NCBI GenBank assembly: GCA_020055645.1
Contig: CM034549.1
Span: 17,505,930 to 17,569,929 of the forward strand
Length of the DNA stretch: 64,000 nucleotides
Direction of reading: 5' to 3'
Source: Tomocerus qinae
Lineage: Eukaryota; Arthropoda; Collembola; Entomobryomorpha; Tomoceridae
Positions 49,096 to 59,538 of the stretch are shown here, in pieces. A program made the position numbers and the translations under genes. The notes under the pieces are model-generated. The model was not told where the DNA came from and did no database searches. It worked only from the letters and a program-made list of their open reading frames with translations. Each line of letters begins with the position of its first letter. The first letter of the stretch is position 1.

Positions 49096-50252
49096 ATGTT
49101 AAAGTGTTGTGCTTCCCTGGTGTACATCGTATTGATTTCCGTTCGACTCTCCGCTGGACATTTAGGCCATGATCATCATGATGAGCATAACGAACCAAGC
49201 GAAGAAGAAAAAAATTCCGTCTGGCAAAACAGCAGAAATATATCTTTGGTGAAATTAACCGTAGTTGATCTTAAATGGATAGATTCCGATCCGGAATGGA
49301 TTTCCATGAAAATGAGTTCAAGGACCAATGGCTATGTATCTGTTGGATTCTGTCCCAAATGGGAAGGAACAATGGCGAAATGTGATATTGTTATTGGATG
49401 GGTCGACGATAAAAACAGCTCTGTTTATTTACACGTGAGACTTTCCCTATTTCTCTTTTGAAGGTTCCTTCAATCATCATTTTATGACTTCATGACTCAG
49501 GGATAGTTTAATATGTTTTTAATGTTCTACTTCTTTAATTACTCGTAGCTTTTAAGTTATTACTATTACCAGATATTACCTAAAAATGCCCCAAGCGAGT
49601 TTAAATATCTCTATGTAATTTTGCTCTTTGTTGGATTTAGGATTACTATGCGAAAGAGAATGGAGCTCCTGATTTAGATGACCAGCAGGACTATGAATTA
49701 ATAAAAGGCACTCAAGCAGATGGTGTTACAACAATTGAATTCCGTAGAAAATGGGATACTGGAGATGAAACTCATGATGCAGACCTTGGGGTATTCTTTC
49801 TGTTCAATAGTTTAATGCGCATAAAGCAGTAGTAGCTAGTAGGAATAACAAATAGTGATAACATTTTCCTTTTTTGGTAAAAGATGATTTAGTGTGCATG
49901 TAAAATCATTTCTATTCTATTTATATCTCTCATTTCATACTTTGAAATGAATTCTTGATTACAAAGGCAGATTTAAAACGTTACATATCTCATTTTACAG
50001 AGCAACAGTGTTCACATAATATACAGCTGGCATCCCACTGATCCTGCCAGTCCGATTGAAATTCCTCCACACGACAAAAACTCTCGAGGACATACCACAA
50101 CAGCTGTAAATCTCAGAAATCCTTCCGTCCATTATAATGATCATAATCATCACCATGCGGAACATAACCACAACGCCTCTGCTGGAAATGCCATTCAAAG
50201 TACTGGACTCTTCTTGTTTATTCATCTGCTAGTGATAAAATTCATTTTCTAG
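49096..50252 (+). CDS. DOMON-domain protein, secreted and probably GPI-anchored, with His-rich ends
   Basis: Three exons, 49096-49434, 49641-49790 and 50001-50252, join in phase 0 to give 246 residues. Residues 1-20 form a signal peptide. A histidine-rich segment (GHLGHDHHDEHNE) follows. The DOMON domain (about 47-180) resembles the N-terminal domain of DBH-like monooxygenases: WISMKMSSRTNGYVSVGF, AKCDIVIGWVDDKNSSVYLH, DYYAKENGAPDLDDQQDYEL, FRRKWDTGDETHDADL, and VHIIYSWHPTDPA. No copper monooxygenase domain follows. Instead there is a second His-rich stretch (HYNDHNHHHAEHNHN), small residues (ASAGNA) and a hydrophobic end (LFLFIHLLVIKFIF), the pattern of a GPI-attachment signal. DOMON domains bind haem or sugars; the His clusters could bind metal (inference). 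Cell-surface location is inferred. Confidence 0.9.
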
Positions 50253-51094
50253 AACTCTGCATGAACCAAACGCTGAAATTACTTTGTAGTAATTGTTTTG
50301 AATACCCTTGCCCTTATTGATCTATTCACAGTTTTGTTTTAAATATTCTACATCGGTATTTTGTTTAGATTTACAGACCATCTATGACTATTAAGTAAAG
50401 TAAATCTCTGTAACTTTTGGTAAGTATAATATAAAGTGTATAGGAATTACAGGATTTTTAATTAATTTCATGAATTGCATTGATTAGAAAATATTTTATT
50501 CTCATTAGGAATGCTGAGTGCAGAGTATTTGGTTTCAAATTGTATTGCAAAATGTAATAATAAGATACCTAGTCGTTTCTTGCCAAATGTACTTGTATTT
50601 GACATCAACAGAAGTCTGAGTTTAAATTTTATTAGAACTAATTTCATGAATATAGTATATTTAGGAGAATATGGTTATTTTATAGCATCTCTATATATGT
50701 ATATACTGCATTGCTTAATTGCAGTTAAGTAACATTGACTCCAAAAGGATTTCTGGAAAAGGACATTTACCGTTTCCATTTTACATTTACTTAGAAAGAG
50801 TTTAAATCAATACAATTCTAGATAACAATACTAACTTTCATTTTATTTAATGGCTTATTACAATCGTATAGTAGTGCCTATACAAATTATCAGTAATAAA
50901 CAAATAAAGGTGTCCTCCTGTTTCAAATAAATACAATAGGAAACTATAATTGGTAATAGGAAAAATTCTAAACGAGGAAATTATTTTATAGGAAGAATTA
51001 ATTCCGTCGATAATTTCATTTTATGAATATTAATAAAAGTCAGACATTAAAATTGAATCTAAATGTCTTTCCTCTGTCGTCACCAGCACCTGAA
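50253..51094. other. Convergent intergenic region
   Basis: Holds the 3' UTRs of the DOMON (+) and antimicrobial-peptide (-) genes. AATAAA occurs at 50895-50900 on the plus strand. The open frame at 50511-50732 has no recognisable domain. Confidence 0.5.
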
Positions 51095-51796
51095 CTACCG
51101 ACCGAAATTGAATTTATACGAAGCTCCAAACCCAGTCTTTACAGGAGTTGACCATCTTTGTCCCTATAAGCAAAGACATAAATTATGGATTAATGTCTGA
51201 ATTTAATGAAGTTACTGAATACTTTAGAGGAAAATGAAATGTTAAGTAAAATAGATAATTGACAAGGTGTGTCAATTACTTGATGTCGACCGAAACTTTG
51301 GTGCATGTTTACTGCAGTGCCAATTGTGTGCCTGCCATTCTTGCTTTCCCAGGCTTTTATTCCAACACCAACATTTCCACCAGCTCCATAATTTTTCCCA
51401 TTATTCCCGCTACCACCTCCGTTAATATGAAGTTGGGGCTGCAATTAACACAATTAGAACATTAAATATCTCAGATGCCACCGTAATATTTGTATAAACA
51501 ATACTGAAACAGAATTTTTCAAAAAATTATAATTTGAAAGCTACGGTTATTTTCCAATCAGAAAATTACCCAGGCATAGATGAAGGCGTCATTATGATTG
51601 TAAATTATTTTTAATTTTTCAATTATCGTAAATTGTAATAACTGAGTAATTTCAGTACCTGACCGACGCGTTTAGAAGAACCTGCTGAATGCTGTGCCCA
51701 GTTCATAGCTTGAACATTTGACTGCGGATTTGGAGCAGAGTCGTTCTGAAGAATGAAAAAGACTGCAAAGAAAATTGCTACAAAGAGTTTATCCAT
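51095..51796 (-). CDS. Glycine-rich antimicrobial peptide precursor, diptericin/attacin/hymenoptaecin-like
   Basis: Three minus-strand exons, 51796-51659, 51438-51280 and 51163-51095, all in phase 0, give 121 residues. Residues 1-21 form a hydrophobic signal peptide (MDKLFVAIFFAVFFILQNDS). A short pro-region ending SSKRVGQ contains a dibasic KR. The mature part starts near PQLHINGGGSGNNG and is a Gly-rich G-domain: GGNVGVGIKAWESKNGRHTI, HQSFGRHQGQRW, and the end TGFGASYKFNFGR. The order (Gly-rich start, W-x-S-x-N-G-R-H, x-Q-x-F/L-G-x, then a basic aromatic end) matches the diptericin/attacin/hymenoptaecin group of immune-induced peptides, which act on Gram-negative bacteria. The closest subgroup cannot be named by eye. 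A TATA box and a kappa-B-like site lie upstream, consistent with immune induction. Confidence 0.84.
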
Positions 51797-51911
51797 TAGA
51801 TTTGAAATGAAACAGATTTGAATAAATTCTAAAACTTGAGGATAATAATTTGCAACTTAATCAGCAATTATCACTGAACTACATTGAATAAAATTTCAAT
51901 TTCAGGCTTCT

Positions 51912-51919
51912 CTTTTATA
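51912..51919 (-). promoter_or_regulatory. TATA box of the antimicrobial-peptide gene
   Basis: TATAAAAG on the minus strand, 116 bp upstream of the ATG, would place the transcription start near 51888 with a 5' UTR of about 90 nt. Confidence 0.6.
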
Positions 51920-51996
51920 CATGTACTAATCTAATTTATTACCAATTCATTTGCGTCTCCAGTGATCTCGCTGGACAGCATTTTGTATTCGAAAAA

Positions 51997-52006
51997 CAAA
52001 TTTCCC
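51997..52006 (-). promoter_or_regulatory. Candidate kappa-B (Rel) site upstream of the antimicrobial-peptide gene
   Basis: GGGAAATTTG on the minus strand resembles the insect kappa-B consensus GGGRNNYYCC, with mismatches at the 3' half. It lies about 80 bp upstream of the TATA box, a usual distance for Toll/IMD-responsive peptide genes. A single imperfect match is weak evidence. Confidence 0.4.
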
Positions 52007-53200
52007 ATCAAATATTCTTCTCAGAAGTCTCTTGACGTGACGATATTGATATTTTAATCCTTTACAACACATCATAAACCAATTTGGCAGATTTGGTGTC
52101 TTAGACTTCCAATGATTGAATTTGCATTCATTGACACTTTCTCAATCTTCAGCCATTTTTTTTATTTCTCTGACTTAGAAATGTTTATGCTGTTATTACT
52201 CTGTAATCTTAATCAGGATAAACTACTAACTTTATTTTACTGCTACTTGTAACGAATGTAAATTGTAAATACATACAGAACTTGTGCATTTATGCAATTT
52301 ATATCCCTCGTACATCATAAACTAAGCGGATTAAGTTAAGATGTTGTCTATGCTCATACAAAAAAAGCAATGCAGTAGGTCTTTACTATATGTATATCTA
52401 CTATTTATACTTTTATAGTTATATATTTTTTACTTTGTTGCAAGTTACAAAAACAAGAGATATATTTAGCACTTCCACTGTCTGCATAAAGAAGAGCTGA
52501 AATATTAGAGCTTGACTTTGTATGAACTTATACATAAATATTGTTATGGCTGACAGATTAATCAATACAGAAAGGAAAATGCAATATACTAGACTTAATG
52601 ACAAGATGGTAAGAAGTATATGAATAAAATTAGAGTAAATATATTTTTATTAAATTAATTTCGCTTAGGTATACACCACGAGTTGTTAAGTTATCTATAT
52701 AAATGTTCACAAGAACATGTTTACAGTGCAGTCTTCGCGTAAAATATTTTTTGAAACTATCTAAGAATATTCCATACATATAATCTTGACTGAAAGAGAT
52801 TGAGATATTTAAGTTAATAAATAGGACAGAGCATTGACTGTTACAAAGAATGTTTAGATCATTACATTATCAAAACTTGTTGTTGTTACTCCTACTAAAT
52901 ACATGCAAAATCTGCATACAGAAATATAGGAACATAATCATAAAGCATTGGTATAGTCCTGAGTGATTATTAATGGGAGGACATCATTGTCATTGCATTT
53001 TGTTAATTGCTGGACTGCCAATCAACATAGGAATAATTGAAACGTCATCGTTATAACTTTCATAATGATTTTTCACAATTGCATACACACATTCAAATGA
53101 GTCTTGATTTGTTATAAAGACCATAGAATATTTTTATAGGCTAAATTCGAGGCTTTCATGTGCTTTTAAACTTCTATTGCATTAATAAACACGTAAACAA
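52007..53200. other. Intergenic region, no supported gene
   Basis: AT-rich DNA upstream of the antimicrobial-peptide gene. The open frame at 52419-52604 (-) is hydrophobic and AT-driven and has no support as a gene. Confidence 0.5.
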
Positions 53201-53204
53201 GTTT

Positions 53205-53566
53205 TTATACATTGTATCAAAGTTCCTGTAGTATTAGCTAGTATGCAGTGTATTTGTGTATCAGGTTACCTCTTCAGGATGTTTGAGAAATGAAAATTCA
53301 CTTTTTTCATTTGTGGATCTAAATTGGACGATTTAGATCCACAGCCAAATCTGCACTCAAAGCTATATAGCTGTATGTACCCAATGGCAACCAACCTTTG
53401 GGTCATAGTATTCATAAGTCAAAACTGAGAGCTGATTTGGCTGTGGATCTAAATCGTCCAATTTAGATCCACAAATGAAAAAAGTGAATTTTCATTTTTC
53501 AAACATTCTGAAGAGGTAACCTGATACTCAAATCACTATAGCTACAGCAACTTTGACATTGTATAC
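53205..53566. mobile_element. Long inverted repeat / MITE-like foldback element
   Basis: Arms 53258-53351 and 53434-53527 (94 bp each) are reverse complements with two mismatches, separated by an 82-bp spacer. A more diverged outward extension continues the symmetry (CTGTAG and AAACTTTG-like blocks) to about 53205 and 53566. Each arm contains a smaller palindrome, GTGGATCTAAAT around a 6-bp centre. No open frame. The near identity of the arms suggests recent insertion or gene conversion. It lies about 300 bp downstream of the minus-strand gene at 53868. Confidence 0.85.
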
Positions 53567-53867
53567 TCTAGTATTAAATATTTTTATGTAGTTGACTATC
53601 CTTAGTAGCTGCTTGACTGTGGTGATACAAACGAAGTAACAAATCGAGATCCAAATAATTCTCAAGCAAAAATTCCAAGCTAATGTACCTCATCCACCTA
53701 AAAATAAAAATGTATTACATTATTCCATTTAAATCCTTAGTTCAAATAATAATGAGATGATTATTATTTTAATTACCTGAGGTTAATCATTGAAAGATCG
53801 CATCGTGGTGAAATAAAATATTCATAAAATTAAGTCTATGTCTTCTCTTTATAGGAATTGATATAAT

Positions 53868-54146
53868 TTACTGCACTTTCTTGTTGCATTTGAACTTTGG
53901 CCGAATGGGTACAGGTTCCTGTACCCATTTGGGATGCCAATAAATAAGTCCGAATCCTAGTGCAACGGCTGCAAGGAGCATTCCTGGTAGGAATGTATGT
54001 ACAATTAATCCAGAAAGGAACATTTGAATACTTGAGTCAACATTGTAAGTCGTGATGGCAGAGACGAAGCTGACACATGCAAATCCCCATCCAGAAACCC
54101 ACAAGAGGATCAACAGCACAAGTTTCCAATATGTAAAAAGACTCAT
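53868..54146 (-). CDS. Small two-pass membrane protein, unrecognised
   Basis: A 92-residue open frame on the minus strand, MSLFTYWKLV...KFKCNKKVQ. A good 3' splice site (TTATTTCAG) lies about 25 nt upstream of the ATG, suggesting a non-coding first exon. Two hydrophobic segments are visible, about residues 8-32 (LVLLILLWVSGWGFACVSFV) and 44-69 (FLSGLIVHTFLPGMLLAAVA). A conserved-looking YWHPKWVQEPVPIRPK region and a basic tail follow. I do not recognise the family. Protein-like composition, the splice acceptor and the two TM helices support a real gene, but no domain confirms it. Confidence 0.62.
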   Translation of the reverse strand: MSLFTYWKLVLLILLWVSGWGFACVSFVSAITTYNVDSSIQMFLSGLIVHTFLPGMLLAAVALGFGLIYWHPKWVQEPVPIRPKFKCNKKVQ

Positions 54147-57100
54147 TTTGACAGGAATATATTTATCCAGCTGAAATAAACTTCAAAATTGCTACTGCAG
54201 ACTGCAGAATGATATAATGCGTCGTTTGAAATGTGTCATTCCTTTTCAATGACTGAAATGAATCCTTTTTCAATAAATAATACGTAGTAGTAGTAACTAT
54301 TATAATGTTATCTCATTGGTAACACTTGAAATGGGAAGTAGTTCGTAATTTGATGCTGTGAAAACACTATAAAATCCAGAATGTTCAACCTCGGTTTAAA
54401 ATCAAATGATTAATGAAGCATTGTCTCATGCATTTATTCTTGGCTGTATTGCAATGAGACAGACAGCAGAGCACAATAAAACATCAACTGATAAGATTTG
54501 GTCTTTCTGTCACGTATCACACTAAACAACGTGAGGATATTGTTTTTTGCACTTACAGTCCGTGTCACTTTGAATCACACATTTATATACAATCATATTA
54601 TAGATCTACTATATGACTTTAATAGTTGTAAGTTGAGATTGAAGTCATCATATAAATAGCAGGTGCACGTTTTTAATAGTTCTTTAGGTACTTATATGTT
54701 CACATTAGTATTTATTCTATGTATTTATGTCTTTATAAGGACATACACAGAAAGAATCAATATTTGCACTTTTATCTAATCACATTTTCGTTAATGATTA
54801 GTATAACTATGTTAATGTAATGATTATTCCCAATTATTTGCGCAACAAACCACTTCAACTACTAAACCAAAACAAGAGCACACGCAGAACTATAATGTGC
54901 AGAATCAAATGGATTAATTTTGGATCCAAATCTAGAAATTTGAAGGATAAATTCTTGTGTTTTTAGTTCGTACTAAGAATGAGGTCGGTTCAGCTCCCTT
55001 TCAATCCTAATTGTTCATATCGGAATATTGTTTTTCTTGACAACTGGCAGTTGCACTATGACAGAGACATAACCGAATATAACTACTATACTTCGTTACG
55101 ACGTAACCCTATTAATTATTTCTAATATTTGCCTACTACTCCAACAGTAACGTATTTACATGCCTTTACTTTATAACAAAGCCTTTATTATGAGCTCTGG
55201 GCACGGAACGTGTATATGATGATGCTACACGATTGGATTTACAATGCTTAAATGGTTGTAGTAGCATATGGACATAATATTATGACGATGCGTGCTAAAA
55301 TTTAGCTACTATAACTATATAGGACAAGCGTGTACGTATTTCACTTCACCAATGTATTAACATTTAGCATTGCATTAGTTATGGAACACATGAGTAGGCA
55401 GTGAGCACTCCTGGAGTTTACATTATGGAAAGACCTGTGTGTAAGTAAGTAAGGTACTGGATTTCCTTGACTATTTTTTGTTGCACTTTTTTCTCAATAT
55501 TTTTCAGCGTGTTGTGTAAACTATTATCTACTTAACAATCCATTTCAGTGTCTACTGATACATTTATACTCATTCAGTCACTTTTATATAGAGCTAAAAT
55601 GTATACCTATCAACTATATTGTTTGCAATGTCATATGAATGCCAAGCTACAAAAGGTTTCCTGCCCGTCTCATGTTAAAAGATTCACAAGGCAAAATGTT
55701 AGATATCATTTAGAGATTTTTTTATATACATTTCGTGAACATGCACATACCTTTATACACGTACTAAGTATCTTCTTATTAAACACGCAGTATAGAGTAT
55801 ACCTACAAGAAGATAGGTATACAGGCAATATAATGTGCTTGATAGTCATTATCTGTTTATTTTATGCCTTCCTGTAATATTATTGTTATTGTACTAGGAA
55901 TTCTCTCTATTAGGTACTCTTTATGCCTACTCAAATTTTGCACTTGCATATGCACTAAACTAAAGCTATGTGCGTCAGCAATATGTAATTGCAAAGTGGA
56001 ATTGTATAATTATAGAGCGCAATATAAATTTTTAATACTACGTGCAGCAGTAGTTAGCTGTAGGCATGTATATTACAACATGGGTACCCATGAACTTATT
56101 ATTAATATTAATCAAATTAGTATACAAATAAGTTCTTGGTTAATGGTTTTGTCTTAAGTTTGAGGTGGTCATAGAACGTATGTTCATTTGAATTTTAATG
56201 ACTAACATGATGTTTAAAAATATCCCACAGAGAAAATGTCTATATTGTTACACTGTACAATGCTAGTGACGCAAAGAGGGAGATGAGTGTTTACCCTGTA
56301 GATATACATAATATAGGGTCATGAAATATGCATACACTGACTGCCGACCTATTTACAAAGGTGTGGATTGATGTGGAAATAACAGCTAATGAATGTACAT
56401 CCCATGTCGTGTCCGTGAATAGATTATGCTAAAATCCCAAAGCTGGGTGAGGCATCAAGAATAATATTTAATTTATTGTGTCTATATTTACAGAGCCTTT
56501 TTGACAATGTTTATCCACTCCATAAGGTTAAAGTAAATCCCTGCTAAAATTTACTTGTTTAACGATTTTCTATATTATTTTGATTTCCGTCTTAGCATTG
56601 GATATGCAATATTTAAGAATGCCTTACTCATCTGTGTACCAGAGTTGACATTTAATTACAATATTATCAGTAATTAAATATGCACCTTCTATTATTCGCA
56701 AGAGAAACATGACCATACCCTTGAAATCCTGAGAGGAAGAATGAACTTGGTATACACGATTTAACACATTAGTTACTATTGTGATTGTTTTTTAGCAATT
56801 AAAGAATAGGAAATACATTATTCATGTTAACAATCATTGCAGTTATCTAGTTTCACTTATTTCAACATTCATTTTCATTACGGAGATACATGCTACACAT
56901 TATTTTCTAAAACAGGTATATGCAACAATGAGCTGGGAAAAATAATTTATATTTACCGGACGGAGGAACTACATTTTCTCAAGATCCCAATTTCAGTGAC
57001 AGAAACATGCCCACTGAACAGTGAACAATTGTATACTCTAGGTTTACCGTATGCTATTAAACAGACTGGTTCAGTGGGTAACTTATATTCACAATCTTGG

Positions 57101-57412
57101 CAGAATGGGTTTGATTGAAAATAAAATTCGCTGCTAGCAATTTAAGTTGGGAAAATGATCAAATCTGTGTGAAATGGAATTCCCAATTTTATCCGCCATA
57201 ACAATGCTATATCTGTAATATCATTGTGATGTACATAAATCCACAAGTTTACTGCAAAGGTCGTAGAATATGAAATACACGAATAAAATATATCAGTATA
57301 TTTTTTGAATATCATAAAATTGTTCCTGTGCAAATTCTCTTCTGCTCTTCTATCGAAAACCTGGATGTCTACCTTTCAAAGTTGAGTCACCCATGCTAGG
57401 TATTCAGAGGTT
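54147..57412. other. Intergenic region, no supported gene
   Basis: AT-rich sequence. The open frames at 55548-55877, 55864-56157 and 56837-57118 lack recognisable domains or flanking splice structure. The first part probably holds the promoter and non-coding 5' exon of the small membrane-protein gene. Confidence 0.5.
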
Positions 57413-58440
57413 TATAAATTGATAAATTGAAAATTAATGTATCTTTGACTTGGGTTACAAGAAACGCTACCATTTTACTGATGGGTTCAGCATTGTTGAT
57501 GTCAGAGGTTTCATATTCCTTGAGACGACCTTACGAATAGTATAAGTTTCCTTAATGTACTTACATGACAAGTATTTATTTCAGGGTTTAAAAGTTGAGG
57601 GATCAAATCATCATAAACGACACCATTTATACCGAATTGAGGCACTGTGATGTATGCCTGGGTCCACTGTAACCAAATAGTACGGATTTTTTCCTAAAGC
57701 TACGCATCGTAGTCTATAGTTAAACGATATTAACGGAACCCTTATAACATAATTTTACTCCAAAATCACAGTTTGTAATTTATAATTTCTAAATTAATCA
57801 ACTTAAGAAGTGGGCCACAAGAAATATTGCTATTTTAATTGTGGGTTGAAACTGTCATATTTTATTATGTCAATTCATAGTTCTTGAAATAAGCTTTCGA
57901 ACGGTATAAGACTTGTTAGTATAGCTACATGGGAAGTATTTCTTTTAGCATTCGAAAAGTGAGGGCCATATCATCATAAACGCCACTTTTTAAAATGAAT
58001 CGGGGCCATTTTATCATAAGTGACAAAAGCCATTTTATCATAAGCGACAATTTCAATTTTAACGTATTTTATTTATTTCTTCCGTACTTTGCTGAAAGTC
58101 CAGACTTTAAATATTGCAGTATATAGGTATTCAACCTAGTTATTTTTGGTATAACCCATATTGCTATAGATTGTTGTTTGACTAAATTATTGACGTAATT
58201 GTTCTACTTGCACATATGATGTATAACGCTTTTGGAGTGTATATAAATCTGAAAGTCATTTTCATAGTAATCCATTGTGCCTGAAAAATTAAAAGACATC
58301 TCTAGCAATTGCAATTTTATAGTTTGAATCTATTATGTACCGTTTAAGGACATCTTATAGGGATTATAAGCAAATTGTCGCTTATGATCATATGGTGCGA
58401 AGCAGCTTATTATGCCACTAAGTGTCGTTTATGATTACAT
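57413..58440. repeat. Cluster of diverged direct and inverted repeats, probably transposon remnants
   Basis: Two diverged direct copies of about 215 bp (57413-57630 and about 57780-57997) share blocks such as ACAAGAAA, TGGGTT, ATCATCATAAACG and AGTATAAG/GGTATAAG. After the second copy, CCATTTTATCATAAGYGACAA occurs twice in tandem (58008-58050). The exact reverse complement of ATCATAAGCGACAA (58037-58050) occurs at 58375-58388, and TGTCGTTTATGAT at 58423-58435 mirrors ATCATAAACGACA near 57608. These paired ends suggest an element with repeated inverted termini. No coding capacity. Confidence 0.65.
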
Positions 58441-59538
58441 GTAATTTTACTCGAATATTATTTTATAAGCCCTCCGTTCGTCGTCTGGCTAAATATAGGC
58501 AGATGGTCAGACGCGTATTAGGTTACTCTAAGGCCTAAAAGAATACCGCGATGGTAAAAATAAATAAATAATATTTAACTTCATGTTGCAATATCAGCTA
58601 AATCAGGATTAATAAATTAAATAAAAATATCTCTGACAATCGGATGGTACCTAATAAAAATATAAGCATTAATTGATTAGTAGCAAATTATTTTGTCCCT
58701 AGATTTCGCGTCACATTTCATAAAGGCTCGATTTGGTGCCAAATCGTTTAAAGCTTTACATTAGATAGCATTTTGCATGTAGCTTGATTTGCGATTCGCT
58801 TGTGTGTAAACAATCAAATAATAATCATCACATAAAATCGATCTTTTCACAAGATGCCAAACTACAAATACTAGAATCAAAAATGTACTGCAGAATTAAA
58901 AGTAAGAACTTTTACACAAAGGATCAACAATTCTTAGTTGCAGTAATTTAATCTTGAAAGTGACCCTGCAACCTATTAAATTATTCCTATTTAGTTGTGC
59001 ATTCAATCGGGAATGCATTCAAATGCAGTGAACTAGATTAAACAATTGATTAGTCGTGCTTTATGCTTTTCATTGTTGTGTAAAGGGAACCTTCGATGTG
59101 CAAGAGTCAAGAGTATTCGCATTTCAAAAGTGAAAGAGTAGATCTTTTTTGTTCGGTAATTACAAATAAACTTGCATATGTGTGGGTTGATCTTTTGCTA
59201 ATTAATCTTTTGTCCTAATTGATCTATGTAGTTAACCTGTAGTGCCGTTTACATGTCTACATCTCATTCCGAAAATGTGCAGTAAGGGTTTCATTCCAAT
59301 TTCCATTGCAATACGAACGTATTCTATTTCTAGGGAGCTACTGAATTTCTTAAAATTTATTCGCATGTTAAATGTTAAACAATACCTTCACATGTAAAGA
59401 TAGATCGTTTGTACTGACAATTAATTTAAATGTGTCTAATATTCAGGAAAATACACTGCAATATATATTTTCATTTTTAATTGTCCACTTGTTTTTGTTT
59501 ATCCGTACTTAAATGCTTTGTAAAACTATTTAAGGACA
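58441..59538. other. Upstream region of lipase 1
   Basis: No coding sequence is supported; presumed promoter and 5' flank of the lipase gene that starts at 59539. Confidence 0.5.

Noticed and set aside
55548-56157. Open frames of 109 and 97 residues on the plus strand
   Set aside because: Cys/Tyr/Ile-rich translation of AT-rich DNA, no domain; the first lacks an ATG start.
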